Shown here: positions 35,667 to 44,368 of the stretch, piece after piece
Layout: each line of letters starts with the position of its first letter
How positions within the stretch are numbered: the first letter of the stretch is position 1
Source of the DNA: Immundisolibacterales bacterium
GTDB lineage: Bacteria > Pseudomonadota > Gammaproteobacteria > HK1
Reading direction: 5' to 3'
DNA: 64,000 bases
NCBI GenBank assembly: GCA_026712715.1
Contig: JAPOPW010000043.1
Coordinates: 1-64,000 of the forward strand
Notes under the pieces: model-generated
The model's input: the letters and a program-made list of their open reading frames with translations, nothing else
Database searches by the model: none
What the model was told of the DNA's origin: nothing
Position numbers and translations under genes: made by a program

Positions 35667-36758
35667 CTACCGGGCTGCGGGCGGCGGGTGGCCGAGCCGC
35701 TCGGCGAGCGCGTGGAGCTCGGAGGGGATCTCGGCGAAGAGCTCGAGTCCGTCGCGAAGCGCCGCGGCCTTGCGCGCGAGGGCGAGCTGGCCGGGAAGCC
35801 GGACGCTGCGGTCCGCGTTCACCGGGGAGGATGCGAGGCAGGTCTCGGCGAGCCGGTCCATCTGGCGGGCGAACGCGCCGCCGCCGCCGAACCCGTCCGG
35901 CGCGAACGCGAGGACGAGGACCCCCGCCCCCCAGCCGGTCGGTTCGTCGGCGCGGCCGAAGCCGGAGAGCCCCTGGGTGAGCGCCTCGACGAGGAGACCG
36001 AGCGCGAAGCCCTTGTGGCCGTGGTCGAGACCGCCGATCGGGAGCAGCGCCCCGCCGTTCCCCAGCACCTCGGGGTCGTCGCTCGGTCGTCCCTCGGCGT
36101 CGATGAGCCACTGTCCCGGGAGCCTCTCCCCCCGCGCGCGCTGGCGGGCGCTCATCCCCGCGGTCGTGATGGACATGCTGATGTCGAGAAGGATCGGGTC
36201 GCCTCCGGTCGGAATGCCGGCCGCGATCGGGTTCGGGGTCATGACCGCGGTGGTTCCGCCGAAGGGAGCGACCATCGCGTCGCTCGGGTCGGAGGACAGC
36301 ACGAGCACGAGGTGGCCGCGCCGGGCCGGTGCCTCGATGAAGGAGGCGAGGCACCCGATATGGTGGCTGCGGCGGATCGCGACCGACCCGACTCCGAACT
36401 CGTCCGCGCGATCGCAGGCCTCGGCGAGCGCGCGCGCGGTGACCCAGATGCCGGGCAGGCGGCGCGCGTCCCAGCACGCGGAGGCGCCCCGCGATGCGAT
36501 CACCTCCGGTTCGCCCTCGACCGCCATCTCGCCGGACTCGACTTCCTCGACGTACTCCGCGAGGAGCGCGAGCCCGTGGGTGGTGTGCCCGTAGAGATCC
36601 GCTTCGACCAGCCCCTCGGCGACCACCTCCGCCCTGTCGCGGGGCATGCCCGCCACGTGCAGCACGCCGGCCGCGAACGAACGGAGCTCGCCGGGGTCGA
36701 AGCGGAGCGGGGTGCCCCCCGCGTCGTCGCCGCTACGCGTATCGGATGTTGCCGTCAT
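35667..36758 (-). CDS. Malate/L-lactate/sulfolactate dehydrogenase family (Ldh2) protein
   Basis: The 363-residue NAD(P)-dependent 2-hydroxyacid dehydrogenase belongs to the Ldh2/MDG family. The conserved active-site stretch GHTTHGLALLAEYV lies near residue 55, RRSHHIGCLASFIE near residue 126 and PNPIAAGIPTG near residue 175. GHKGFALGLLVEALTQGLSG follows near residue 260, split by the family loop. Relatives oxidise malate, ureidoglycolate, lactate, (R)-sulfolactate (ComC) or reduce cyclic imines. ATG at 36758 has GGAGG 5 bases upstream. It follows the split UxaA-type lyase by 45 bases, so it probably acts on the same hydroxyacid pathway. Confidence 0.85.
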   Translation of the reverse strand: MTATSDTRSGDDAGGTPLRFDPGELRSFAAGVLHVAGMPRDRAEVVAEGLVEADLYGHTTHGLALLAEYVEEVESGEMAVEGEPEVIASRGASACWDARRLPGIWVTARALAEACDRADEFGVGSVAIRRSHHIGCLASFIEAPARRGHLVLVLSSDPSDAMVAPFGGTTAVMTPNPIAAGIPTGGDPILLDISMSITTAGMSARQRARGERLPGQWLIDAEGRPSDDPEVLGNGGALLPIGGLDHGHKGFALGLLVEALTQGLSGFGRADEPTGWGAGVLVLAFAPDGFGGGGAFARQMDRLAETCLASSPVNADRSVRLPGQLALARKAAALRDGLELFAEIPSELHALAERLGHPPPAAR

Positions 36759-36803
36759 GGGTTCCTCCGCACGTGGCCCTCCCTGCACCGTCCGCGTCCG
36801 GCC

Positions 36804-38135
36804 CTACGCCGGAAGGCAAGCGGGGCCGAGCGGCTCGTAGGTCTTGTAGGCGAGCACGAACTCCTGGTGGCCGAGGGCCTCGGAGCGCGTCGGCCGGCCG
36901 GAGGCGGCCGCGACGACCTCGGCGAGGATCCGCTCCCCGACCTGCTCGATCGTCTCCACCCCATCCGCGATCGTCCCCGCGTTCACGTCCATGTCGCCCG
37001 CCATCCGCTCGAACACGCGGGTATTGGACACCCCCTTGATGACCGGAGCGACCGCCTGGCCGACCACGGACCCCGCGCCGGTCGTGAAGAGGATGAGGTG
37101 GCAGCCGGAGGCGACCATCTCGGTCACGGTCTGGGTGTCGTTGATGTTCGGGATACCGAAGCGCACCGCGCCGTCGTTGACGGTGTCCATGAGATAGAGC
37201 CCGGGGCGGACCGGGCGCACCCCGGGCTTGAGGAGCCCCGCGATCGGCCGGGTGCCGCTCTTCGCGTACGCCCCGAGGGACTTCTCCTCGATCGTCGAGA
37301 GGCCGTGCTTGATGTTGCCGCCGCCGAAGCTCCCGTGGCCGAGATCGTCGTAGTAGCGGCGGGCCTTCTCCACCGCGCCCCGGATCTCGCCCGCGAGAGC
37401 CGGGTCGGCGGCGCGCGACGCCATGTGCTCCTCGCAGCCGATGAGCTCGCAGGTCTCCTCGAACATGACCGTCGCGCCCGCGTCGACGAGCAGGTCGAAG
37501 GCGTGTCCGACCGCCGGGTTGATCGTGACCCCGCTCAGGCCGTCGGAGCCGCCGCACTTGGTGCCGACGACGAGGTCGGAGAGCCCGAGCGAAGTTTCGG
37601 GCGGCCGTCGCTCGGCGAGCCGCGCCTCGACCCAGATCCGCCCGCGTTCGATCGTCGCGGCCGTCCCGCCGCACCCCTGGATGACCAGCATTTCCACCGG
37701 CCGTCCCGCGGCCCGGACCGCCTCGCGGAGCGCGCTGCGCTTGAACTCCTCGCAGCCGAGGGAGACGAGGAGCACTGCCCCGACGTTGGGGTGCGTGCAC
37801 ATCGCCTCGAGGACCCGGTGCGCGTAACCGCTCGGGTAGCATCCCGGGAAGCCGATAAGCTGGACCCCCTGCTCCGCGTAGGGGTCGGCGATGCGCCGGG
37901 CGACGTGGTGCGCGCACTCGACGAGGTAGGCCACCACCACGTAGTCGCGGATCCCGATCCGCCCGTCGGCGCGCCGGTAGCCGCGCATCCGCGCGAGCGG
38001 CTCACGCGGTTCACACGAAGAAGCTCGAGCTTCTCCCGTGGCGGTGTCCGGCGACTCCCCGGAGGGGCCGCCGTCGGGAGCGGGCCCATCGCGTGCCGGA
38101 CGCCCCGGTGCGGGAGCGATCGCTTCGCTACTCAT
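36804..38135 (-). CDS. UxaA-family lyase/dehydratase, large subunit
   Basis: The 443-residue protein matches the large domain of the altronate/galactarate dehydratase family. It shows GFPGCYPSGYAHRVLEAM near residue 95, LVIQGCGGTAATIERG near residue 153, VVGTKCGGSDGLSG near residue 190 and FEETCELIGCEEH near residue 225. FTTGAGSVVG follows near residue 350. Several conserved Cys and His in these motifs bind iron or another metal in the family. Relatives dehydrate altronate or galactarate, or remove sulfite from (R)-sulfolactate (SuyB). The first 45-50 residues are a Pro/Gly-rich extension. ATG at 38135 overlaps the small-subunit gene by 8 bases. Confidence 0.85.
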   Translation of the reverse strand: MSSEAIAPAPGRPARDGPAPDGGPSGESPDTATGEARASSCEPREPLARMRGYRRADGRIGIRDYVVVAYLVECAHHVARRIADPYAEQGVQLIGFPGCYPSGYAHRVLEAMCTHPNVGAVLLVSLGCEEFKRSALREAVRAAGRPVEMLVIQGCGGTAATIERGRIWVEARLAERRPPETSLGLSDLVVGTKCGGSDGLSGVTINPAVGHAFDLLVDAGATVMFEETCELIGCEEHMASRAADPALAGEIRGAVEKARRYYDDLGHGSFGGGNIKHGLSTIEEKSLGAYAKSGTRPIAGLLKPGVRPVRPGLYLMDTVNDGAVRFGIPNINDTQTVTEMVASGCHLILFTTGAGSVVGQAVAPVIKGVSNTRVFERMAGDMDVNAGTIADGVETIEQVGERILAEVVAAASGRPTRSEALGHQEFVLAYKTYEPLGPACLPA

Positions 38136-38436
38136 AGTGGTCCTCGTCGTTGTCGAGGTAGCGGCTCGCGACATTGTGGACGTGCGCGAGCCGTCCCGCC
38201 CCGATGGCGTCCGTCGCGACCCCCACCGGCACCCCGTAGCGCACGAGGAGGTCCTCCGGGGCGATGTCGGCGAGCGCGATCTTGTGCCCCTGGGGGATCG
38301 GCTCGAGCGCGACCTGCCGGCAGCCGCGAAGGTCGCGGGCGGTCGCTCCCGCCGCGATGTCGCGGGTGGCGACGCCGACGTTGTCGCCGGGTGCCATCAC
38401 CACCATGTTGACCGCCGAGTTCCCGCCGCCGCTCAT
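38128..38436 (-). CDS. UxaA-family lyase/dehydratase, small (SAF-domain) subunit
   Basis: The 102-residue protein is the SAF domain that accompanies the UxaA large subunit: NMVVMAPGDNVGVATRDIAAG near residue 10 in two parts, then IPQGHKIALADI with the conserved His near residue 50. RYGVPVGVATDAIGAGRLAHVHNV closes it. In altronate dehydratase this domain is fused; here it is separate, as in SuyA and SlcC-linked systems. Its ATG at 38436 overlaps the stop of the aldolase gene (ATGA) and its own stop overlaps the large-subunit start, so all three genes are translationally coupled. A start at 38487 is possible but adds an Arg-rich tail. Confidence 0.82.
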   Translation of the reverse strand: MSGGGNSAVNMVVMAPGDNVGVATRDIAAGATARDLRGCRQVALEPIPQGHKIALADIAPEDLLVRYGVPVGVATDAIGAGRLAHVHNVASRYLDNDEDHYE

Positions 38437-39431
38437 CCGTCCGCTCGTCCATCCGCTCCTCCGCCCGCCCCGATGATCCGCGGACATCCGATCGCCTCCA
38501 GCATCTCTCTCGCACGGCCCCGGTACCGCTCGCGCACGTCGCGGGTCGGGGGGCGGCACCGGCTCGACGGCAGCCCGACGAGCTCCATGCACAGCTTGTC
38601 GAGGTAGCCGTCGCCGCTCGTGTACTCGCGCTCGATCTCGACCCAGAGCTTGTAGAAGGGCATCGCCTCCTCGACCATCATGCGAGCGATTTCGGGATAG
38701 TTGCCCGCCCGCGCTTCGTCGAGGAGCCGGATGCCCCACTCCGGCCAGAAGTTGCAAAGGTGCACCTCGAACGCCTTCGCCCCGAGGGCCGGCATGGGAC
38801 TGAAGGCGAAGTAGAGGTTGTTGTCGATGATCGTGAAGCGCTCGGAGAAGTGCGAGGTCACGTCCTCGAACTCCATCGCGTCGGTGCGCGGGGTCGCCCA
38901 CTTGAGGCCGACCACGTTCGGGATCTCGGCGAGGCGCTCGACCATGCCGAACGAGATCCCGGTCGAGGTCCAGAAGGTGTTGTAGACGATGATCCCGACC
39001 GCGGGCGCGGCGGCCGCGGCGGCCTGCACGAACTCTTCGAAATCGCCTTCCCCGTGCTCGAAGTAGAAGGGGCACGAGACCTGGATGAAATCGGCGCCGA
39101 GCGCCTGCGCGGCGCGCGCGAGCCGGACCAGCTCGAGGGTGCTCGTGGTCTGGGCGCCCATCGCGACCGGCACCCGCCCGTCCGCCTCGTCGACCACGAC
39201 GGACGCGACCCGCACCCGCTCGTCGAACGTCATCGTCGAGAAGTCGCCCGCCGCGCCGCCCGCGAGCAGGGTGGCGCGCGCCCCCTCGAGTCCGTGGTCG
39301 ACGAGGAAGCGCACGTAGGTGCGAAGCGCCGGTTCGTCGACCGGCCAGCCCTCACGGTCCGCGAACGGGGTCGGGACCGTGACGTAGCAACCCTCGAGCG
39401 CCTGCCGGCGCCGCTCCGCATCCATCCGCAT
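38433..39431 (-). CDS. Dihydrodipicolinate synthase-family aldolase/lyase
   Basis: This 332-residue class I aldolase-type TIM barrel has the active-site Tyr in VGIIVYNTFW near residue 145 and the Schiff-base Lys in VVGLKWATPR near residue 170. The substrate loop that usually reads GGTTGE reads GGAAGDFSTMTFDER near residue 57. Family members cleave or form 2-oxo acids from pyruvate (sugar-acid aldolases, N-acetylneuraminate lyase, DHDPS). The altered loop argues against true DHDPS. It is the first gene of the operon with the UxaA-type lyase and Ldh2-type dehydrogenase, which points to catabolism of a sugar acid or related hydroxyacid. The start could be ATG 39431 or 39425. Confidence 0.82.
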   Translation of the reverse strand: MRMDAERRRQALEGCYVTVPTPFADREGWPVDEPALRTYVRFLVDHGLEGARATLLAGGAAGDFSTMTFDERVRVASVVVDEADGRVPVAMGAQTTSTLELVRLARAAQALGADFIQVSCPFYFEHGEGDFEEFVQAAAAAAPAVGIIVYNTFWTSTGISFGMVERLAEIPNVVGLKWATPRTDAMEFEDVTSHFSERFTIIDNNLYFAFSPMPALGAKAFEVHLCNFWPEWGIRLLDEARAGNYPEIARMMVEEAMPFYKLWVEIEREYTSGDGYLDKLCMELVGLPSSRCRPPTRDVRERYRGRAREMLEAIGCPRIIGAGGGADGRADG

Positions 39432-39594
39432 CCCCTACCCGGGAGCACCGCCTGCCCATGCGCTGCGCCATCGGTCCGGAACAACCGGATCCCCGTCGCA
39501 TGCGCGGTGCGACCCGCACCCGTCCGACGCCGTGGCCGGCGCGCCGTCTCGAGCTCGGGTGCCGCGCGGTGGCGGAACGAGCGTAGCACGCAAA

Positions 39595-39623
39595 TTGCCG
39601 CCGTCTCCCATGCGTGATACATA
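39595..39623 (+). promoter_or_regulatory. Candidate promoter of the second sugar importer
   Basis: TTGCCG (39595-39600) and TACATA (39618-39623) are 17 bases apart and lie 49 bases upstream of the binding-protein ATG at 39673, in the divergent gap with the aldolase operon. The -10 is a weak match. Confidence 0.35.
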
Positions 39624-39672
39624 CTTGGGACATGCCAATGGGCTCGAAGCCAGGAATAGAGAAGGAGACAGC

Positions 39673-41025
39673 ATGAAACGTCAACCGACGCAACCCAAGT
39701 CCGAATCCGGCTCCATCACCCGCCGGCGCTTCGTCAAGACCGCCGGCGCGGCGGCCGCGCTCGCGGCCGGCGGAGCACCCTTCGTCGCGCCAAAGCGGGC
39801 GCGCGCGAGCGGCCACCACGAGATCCTGCACTGGAACTGGCTCGGCGCCTCCGACAAGGAGGTCTGGTCCCAGATGATCGACGCCTTCAACGACGCCCAC
39901 AAGGACAAGGGTGTCCAGATCAAGATGGAGGACGTCGCCTTCGACCAGTACAAGACGAAGGTCCTCGCCTCCGTCGCGACCGGCCGCGCGCCCGACTTCG
40001 GTTGGGGCATCGCCGGCCAGGATGCGAAGTTCGCCAAGGAAGGGGTCACCGTGCCGCTGGACGAGATCATCGCGGGGTCGGGGCTCGACCTCGCCGACTT
40101 CACGGATCTCTCGCTCAAGGCGGCCCGTTACCCGCAGTCCGGCAACCAGCTTCACATGATTCCGATGGACCTCATGAGTCTTCAGCCCGAGATCAACGTG
40201 GACCACGTGACCGAGGCCGGGCTCGACCCCGAGAGCCCGCCCCAGGACGGGGAGGAGCTCCTCGCTTGGGCGGACGCGATGAGCCGGCGCGACGGCGACA
40301 CCGTCACCCGCTCCGGGATCATGATGACGGGCTCCGGCGTCCAGCCCACCGTGACCTGGGGCATCGTCGCGGAGCAGATGGGCTTCCGGCGCGCGAGCGA
40401 GGATCTCAAGACGGCCTGCGTGAACCCCGAGGCCGGCAAGGAGGCGATGCAGTGGGTGCTCGACCTCTTCGACAAGCACCGGGTCTCCACCCGAGACGTG
40501 ACGGACCGCTACAAGGCGTTCGGGACCGGGCAGGGGTCGATCTTCTGGACCGGGCCGTGGACGATCAACGGTTACGTCCAGCAGGGGCTCAACTTCATGA
40601 CCTCGCTCTTCCCGAAGATCGGCAAGGAACGCCTCACCTACTTCGAGATGGGCGGCCTCGAGCTCTACCCCCAGCAGGACCAGGGCCGCTACGAGGCGAC
40701 CATGCAGGCCATCAAGTGGCTGTCGGACAACAGCTTCCTGTGGACGACGGTCGGCCGTGGGGCGACCCCGCGCAAATCCATCATGAGCAATCCGGACTAC
40801 AAGACGGCCGGGCATCCCTGGAAGGTCCGCGGGGCGTTCGTCGAGGGCATGGAGTTCGCGACCGCAGGCGAGATTCCGGTCCTCGCCGGCCCGGAGTTCA
40901 CGATCTACTCCGGCGGCAACTACCTCGCCAAGACCCTCGAGGGAGTGTGGACCGGCCAGAAGTCCATCGACGACGCGATGGGCCAGCTCCAGGAACGCTG
41001 GCAGAAGAACCTGGACGCCGGCTGA
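39673..41025 (+). CDS. Sugar ABC transporter substrate-binding protein, Tat-type signal
   Basis: The 450-residue family 1 extracellular solute-binding protein has a twin-arginine signal (SITRRRFVKTAGAAAALAAGG, residues 14-34 in part). The mature part opens with a strand and binding-cleft region (EILHWNWLGASDKEVW) typical of carbohydrate-binding proteins, then SVATGRAPDFGWG and FWTGPWTINGYV. It should deliver a sugar or oligosaccharide to the two permeases encoded next. ATG at 39673 has a good ribosome site (AAGGAGA). A long hairpin follows the gene, consistent with higher expression than the permease genes. Confidence 0.9.
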   Translation: MKRQPTQPKSESGSITRRRFVKTAGAAAALAAGGAPFVAPKRARASGHHEILHWNWLGASDKEVWSQMIDAFNDAHKDKGVQIKMEDVAFDQYKTKVLASVATGRAPDFGWGIAGQDAKFAKEGVTVPLDEIIAGSGLDLADFTDLSLKAARYPQSGNQLHMIPMDLMSLQPEINVDHVTEAGLDPESPPQDGEELLAWADAMSRRDGDTVTRSGIMMTGSGVQPTVTWGIVAEQMGFRRASEDLKTACVNPEAGKEAMQWVLDLFDKHRVSTRDVTDRYKAFGTGQGSIFWTGPWTINGYVQQGLNFMTSLFPKIGKERLTYFEMGGLELYPQQDQGRYEATMQAIKWLSDNSFLWTTVGRGATPRKSIMSNPDYKTAGHPWKVRGAFVEGMEFATAGEIPVLAGPEFTIYSGGNYLAKTLEGVWTGQKSIDDAMGQLQERWQKNLDAG

Positions 41026-41036
41026 TCCGGCCACCG

Positions 41037-41071
41037 CACGGTCCGCCGGGCGCGGCGCCCGGCGGACCGTG
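41037..41071. repeat. 16-pair perfect hairpin between binding-protein and permease genes
   Basis: Perfect 16-base inverted repeats (41037-41052 with 41056-41071, 3-base loop) lie 12 bases after the binding-protein stop. No T-run follows, so it is probably an mRNA-protecting or partially terminating hairpin that lets the binding protein be made in excess, as between malE and malF in enterics. Confidence 0.65.
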
Positions 41072-41182
41072 ACTTCCAGGAGAGGAACCGGGTTGTCTCG
41101 ACCGGCGCGGTCGCGGTCCTGGGGGGCGGCTTCCGGGCGCGCCGCCGCGCGCCCGTCCGAGCCCGTGCTCGGCTAGGCGACG

Positions 41183-42079
41183 GTGGCCGCGCCGGCGACA
41201 GTCATCCGCGGCTCGGCGACGGGCCGGAAGATGGACGGGGTCGGATACCTCTTCGTCGCCTTCTTCGCCGTCCCCTTCCTCATCTTCAACATCCTGCCCG
41301 TCCTGTTCGGGGCGTACGTCGCGTTCACCGAGTGGAGCATCATCGGGACGCCGAACTGGGTCGCCCTCGACAACTTCCGCGAGGCGTTCGGTGACGAGTG
41401 GGCGCGCCTCGCGTTCTGGAACATCCTCTTCTACGGCCTCATCATCGTCCCCGGGGTCACCGTCGTCGGATTGTTCGCGGCCCTCTTCGTCAACAAGCGC
41501 TATCCGTTCTACGCCTTTGCCCGGACCATGTTCTTCGCCCCCACGGTGGTCTCGGCCACCGTCATCGGGCTCGTCTGGGTCTGGATGCTCGACACCCAGT
41601 TCGGCCTCGTCAACCAGTACCTCGGCTTCTTCGGGGTGTCGCCGATTCCCTGGCTCACCTCGATCGAGTGGTCCCTCATCGGGGTCAGCATCGCGTCCAT
41701 CTGGTGGGATCTCGGGCTCGCGTTCGTGCTGTTCCTCGCCGCCCTCCAGGACATCCCGCGCGAGCTTACCGAGGCCGCCGTCGTCGACGGCGCGACCCGT
41801 CCCCAGCGCCTCCGGTACGTGATCCTGCCGCACGTCCGGGCCGTGTTGAGCATGGTCATCACCCTGCAGCTCATCTCGACCCTGCGGATCTTCAGCCAGG
41901 TCTACGTGATGACCAACGGGGGGCCGGCCGGATCGTCGTCCTCTCCGATCCACTACATCTACTCGGTCGCCATCGTCCGGATGGAATTCGGCTACGCGTC
42001 GGCGGTCGCGATCATGCTCTTCGCGGTCATCGTGGTCCTCACCATCGCGCACCGGCTGCTGCTGCGCGAGCGGGCATGA
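41183..42079 (+). CDS. Sugar ABC transporter permease (MalF-type)
   Basis: The 298-residue protein has six predicted membrane segments and the EAA motif near residue 195 (ELTEAAVVDGATRPQRLRYVILP in two halves), which contacts the ATPase. Start GTG at 41183. It overlaps the next permease gene (ATGATGG with TGA inside). It forms half of the channel of a carbohydrate importer of the CUT1 class. No ATPase gene is seen nearby. Confidence 0.9.
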   Translation: MAAPATVIRGSATGRKMDGVGYLFVAFFAVPFLIFNILPVLFGAYVAFTEWSIIGTPNWVALDNFREAFGDEWARLAFWNILFYGLIIVPGVTVVGLFAALFVNKRYPFYAFARTMFFAPTVVSATVIGLVWVWMLDTQFGLVNQYLGFFGVSPIPWLTSIEWSLIGVSIASIWWDLGLAFVLFLAALQDIPRELTEAAVVDGATRPQRLRYVILPHVRAVLSMVITLQLISTLRIFSQVYVMTNGGPAGSSSSPIHYIYSVAIVRMEFGYASAVAIMLFAVIVVLTIAHRLLLRERA

Positions 42080-42963
42080 TGGCCGGCCGCCCGGACCTCG
42101 GAGCCCGCTTCCGCCGGTACCTCGGCAGCCGGGGGATGGAGCCCGTCGACGTCCCCATCTGGCTCATCGGCACCCTCGTCGTCCTCGTCTGGGCCGCCCC
42201 CTTCGTCTGGATGGTCTCGACCTCGTTCAAGTTCCCGGGCGACGTGATGACCCACGACATCGAGTGGCTGCCGCGCCGGGCGACCATCGACAACTACATC
42301 CGGGTGTTCGAGTACCCGGTGGTGCGCTGGGGGATCAACAGCATCGTCCAGGCCGTCGCGTCGACGACCCTTTGCGTCATCTTCGGTGCCATGGCCGGCT
42401 ACGCCCTCGCGCGCCTGCGGTTCCCGGGGCGGGCCGCGATCTTCGCCGTGTTCCTCGCCTCGCTGATGATCCCGGTCGAGGTCTCCGTCATTCCCATGCT
42501 GCTCGCCTTCATCAAGGTCGGCTGGGCGAGCAGCTACCAGGCCCTCATCCTCCCCACCATCGCCAACGTCTTCAGCGTCTACATCTTCCGGCAGTTCTTC
42601 CTGGGGTTCCCGGCCGAGCTCGAGGAGGCGGCGCGGATGGACGGGGCGGGGCCGTTCCGGCTCTTCTGGAGCGTTGCGTTTCCGCTTGCTCGCGCGCCGA
42701 TGATCGCGACCGCGGTGATCGTCTTCACCCTCAACTGGAACAACTTCCTCTGGCCGCTCCTCGTCGTCTTCGACGAGGACATGAAGACCCTGCCGGTGGG
42801 GATCGCGGCCTTCGCACCGGTGGTCGGGTCCAACACCCAGCTCGAGGGCTTCAGCGTCGCGATGGCCGGGGTCACCGTGCTGAGCGTGCCGAGCCTCGCG
42901 CTCTTCTTCTTCCTCCAGCGCTACTTCATCGAAGGCATCTCGACGGGAAGCGTGAAGCAGTGA
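42076..42963 (+). CDS. Sugar ABC transporter permease (MalG-type)
   Basis: The 295-residue protein has six membrane segments. The EAA-loop near residue 185 reads ELEEAARMDGAGPFRLFWSV, followed by a Pro-containing segment (AFPLARAPM). The C-terminus FFFLQRYFIEGISTGSVKQ is characteristic of MalG-type permeases. ATG at 42076 overlaps the MalF-type stop by 4 bases. The usual third component, a MalK/MsmK-type ATPase, is absent here and must be shared from elsewhere in the genome. Confidence 0.9.
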   Translation: MMAGRPDLGARFRRYLGSRGMEPVDVPIWLIGTLVVLVWAAPFVWMVSTSFKFPGDVMTHDIEWLPRRATIDNYIRVFEYPVVRWGINSIVQAVASTTLCVIFGAMAGYALARLRFPGRAAIFAVFLASLMIPVEVSVIPMLLAFIKVGWASSYQALILPTIANVFSVYIFRQFFLGFPAELEEAARMDGAGPFRLFWSVAFPLARAPMIATAVIVFTLNWNNFLWPLLVVFDEDMKTLPVGIAAFAPVVGSNTQLEGFSVAMAGVTVLSVPSLALFFFLQRYFIEGISTGSVKQ

Positions 42964-43177
42964 CGAGGTCGATCGAGTGGTTCGCCCGGTCCGGGCCGAG
43001 AAGCGAAGTCGCCGCCGGGCAACGGCTGTCCGGTCGGCGCCACGGAGTCCGGCCGGCCGGACCCGAATCCCGACGAAGGTGCGGACAGGAGTCGGCGGGC
43101 GCATCCGGCGCGCCTCCGCGAGTCGGGGGCGGCCCCCCGCTGTCCGGTCGACCCGGCGGAACCGGAGGAGAGATTCG

Positions 43178-44368
43178 ATGTCGATAGTCGGCACGCCCGA
43201 GCACCACACCATCTTCACGCACCCCGTGCACTGCGTGAACCAGGTCGCAACCCGGACCCTCGCGAACGGCGACCTCGTGTGTGTCTTCAACGAGGAACGC
43301 TTTCCCTACCACCATGACAGCGGCCAGACTCTCTTCGTCCGCTCGCAGGACGGCGGGGTGACGTGGAGCGAGCCGTCCGTCGTGCTGCCGTGGAGCGAGA
43401 CGGTCGGCAACTGGGACTGCGGGATCTGCGAGCTCGCGGACGGGACCCTGCTCGTGAACTTGAGCATCACCGCGTTCTTCAAGCGCGGCATCAAGCCGGA
43501 GCAGCCCTCCTGGAGCATGCACCCGATGACCCGGGAATGGGGCGACTGGACCTGGGCTTTCAAGACCCAGGGGTGGCTCGGGACCGCCGTCCTCAAGTCG
43601 ACCGACGGGGGCGCGACCTGGTCCGCGCCGATTCCGGTCAACGTGCGGCCGTTGAAGCACGGCGGCTGCCGCTCGGGCTGCTGGCTGCTCCCGAACGGCG
43701 CGCTTCTGATGGGCCTCTACGGCCGCATCCGGGGCTACGGCGAGGAGGGCGAAGGGGAGACGACGCGCTCGGCCCTCGTCCGATCGGACGACGGCGGCGA
43801 CAACTGGGAGTACTACTCGACCCTCGCCTACGACCCGGCGAGCATCGTCGACTACGAGGAGCCGGCCCTCCTTCGCCTCCCGGACGGGCGGCAGGTCTGC
43901 TTCATGCGCACCCACGTCAACCCGAGCGGGGACGCGAAGAACATGGCGATGACCGTCTCGGAGGACGACGGATTCTCCTGGACCCCTCCGAAGTGGACGA
44001 ACATCTGGGGCTATCCGGCCGATCTCATCACCCTCGAGGACGGCCGCCATCTCATGATCTACGGGTACCGGCGTCCACCGTACGGAGTGCGCGGGATCCT
44101 CTCCGAGGACGGGCTCACCTGGGACGTGAAGGACGAGTTCGTCATCCGGGAAGGCGGGGTGCCGGGCAACGCCGGCGCGGGCGCGCCGGCCCCCGGAGGC
44201 ATGTCCCCGCGGGGCGGCGTCGACTGGCGCAACCCCGGCATCTACCAGCACATCGGCTATCCAAGCGTCGCCCAGGCTCCGGACGGCGCGGTCGTCGCCT
44301 GCTACCACGAGTGGGACGACCGCGACGACCCCCTCCAGTTCGTCCTGTGCACCCGGTTCCGGGTCTGA
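43178..44368 (+). CDS. Asp-box (BNR-repeat) sialidase-like beta-propeller protein
   Basis: The 396-residue six-bladed propeller-type protein has at least five Asp-box repeats: SQDGGVTW near residue 52, STDGGATW near 145, SDDGGDNW near 205, SEDDGFSW near 265 and SEDGLTW near 310. These stabilise the fold of sialidases and related glycosidases. An early Arg (EERFPYHH region) and YEEPALLRLPDG near residue 227 fit substrate-binding positions, but the catalytic set of true sialidases cannot be confirmed. No signal peptide is present, so it probably acts in the cytoplasm. ATG at 43178 follows GGAGGAG. It lies downstream of the importer permeases, so it likely hydrolyses or modifies the imported sugar. 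Confidence 0.75.
   Translation: MSIVGTPEHHTIFTHPVHCVNQVATRTLANGDLVCVFNEERFPYHHDSGQTLFVRSQDGGVTWSEPSVVLPWSETVGNWDCGICELADGTLLVNLSITAFFKRGIKPEQPSWSMHPMTREWGDWTWAFKTQGWLGTAVLKSTDGGATWSAPIPVNVRPLKHGGCRSGCWLLPNGALLMGLYGRIRGYGEEGEGETTRSALVRSDDGGDNWEYYSTLAYDPASIVDYEEPALLRLPDGRQVCFMRTHVNPSGDAKNMAMTVSEDDGFSWTPPKWTNIWGYPADLITLEDGRHLMIYGYRRPPYGVRGILSEDGLTWDVKDEFVIREGGVPGNAGAGAPAPGGMSPRGGVDWRNPGIYQHIGYPSVAQAPDGAVVACYHEWDDRDDPLQFVLCTRFRV

Noticed and set aside
43047-43062. A perfect 16-base palindrome GTCCGGCCGGCCGGAC
   Set aside because: It is made only of repeating GC-rich steps in a GC-rich gap between two co-directional genes, so a chance origin is likely; no promoter sits next to it.
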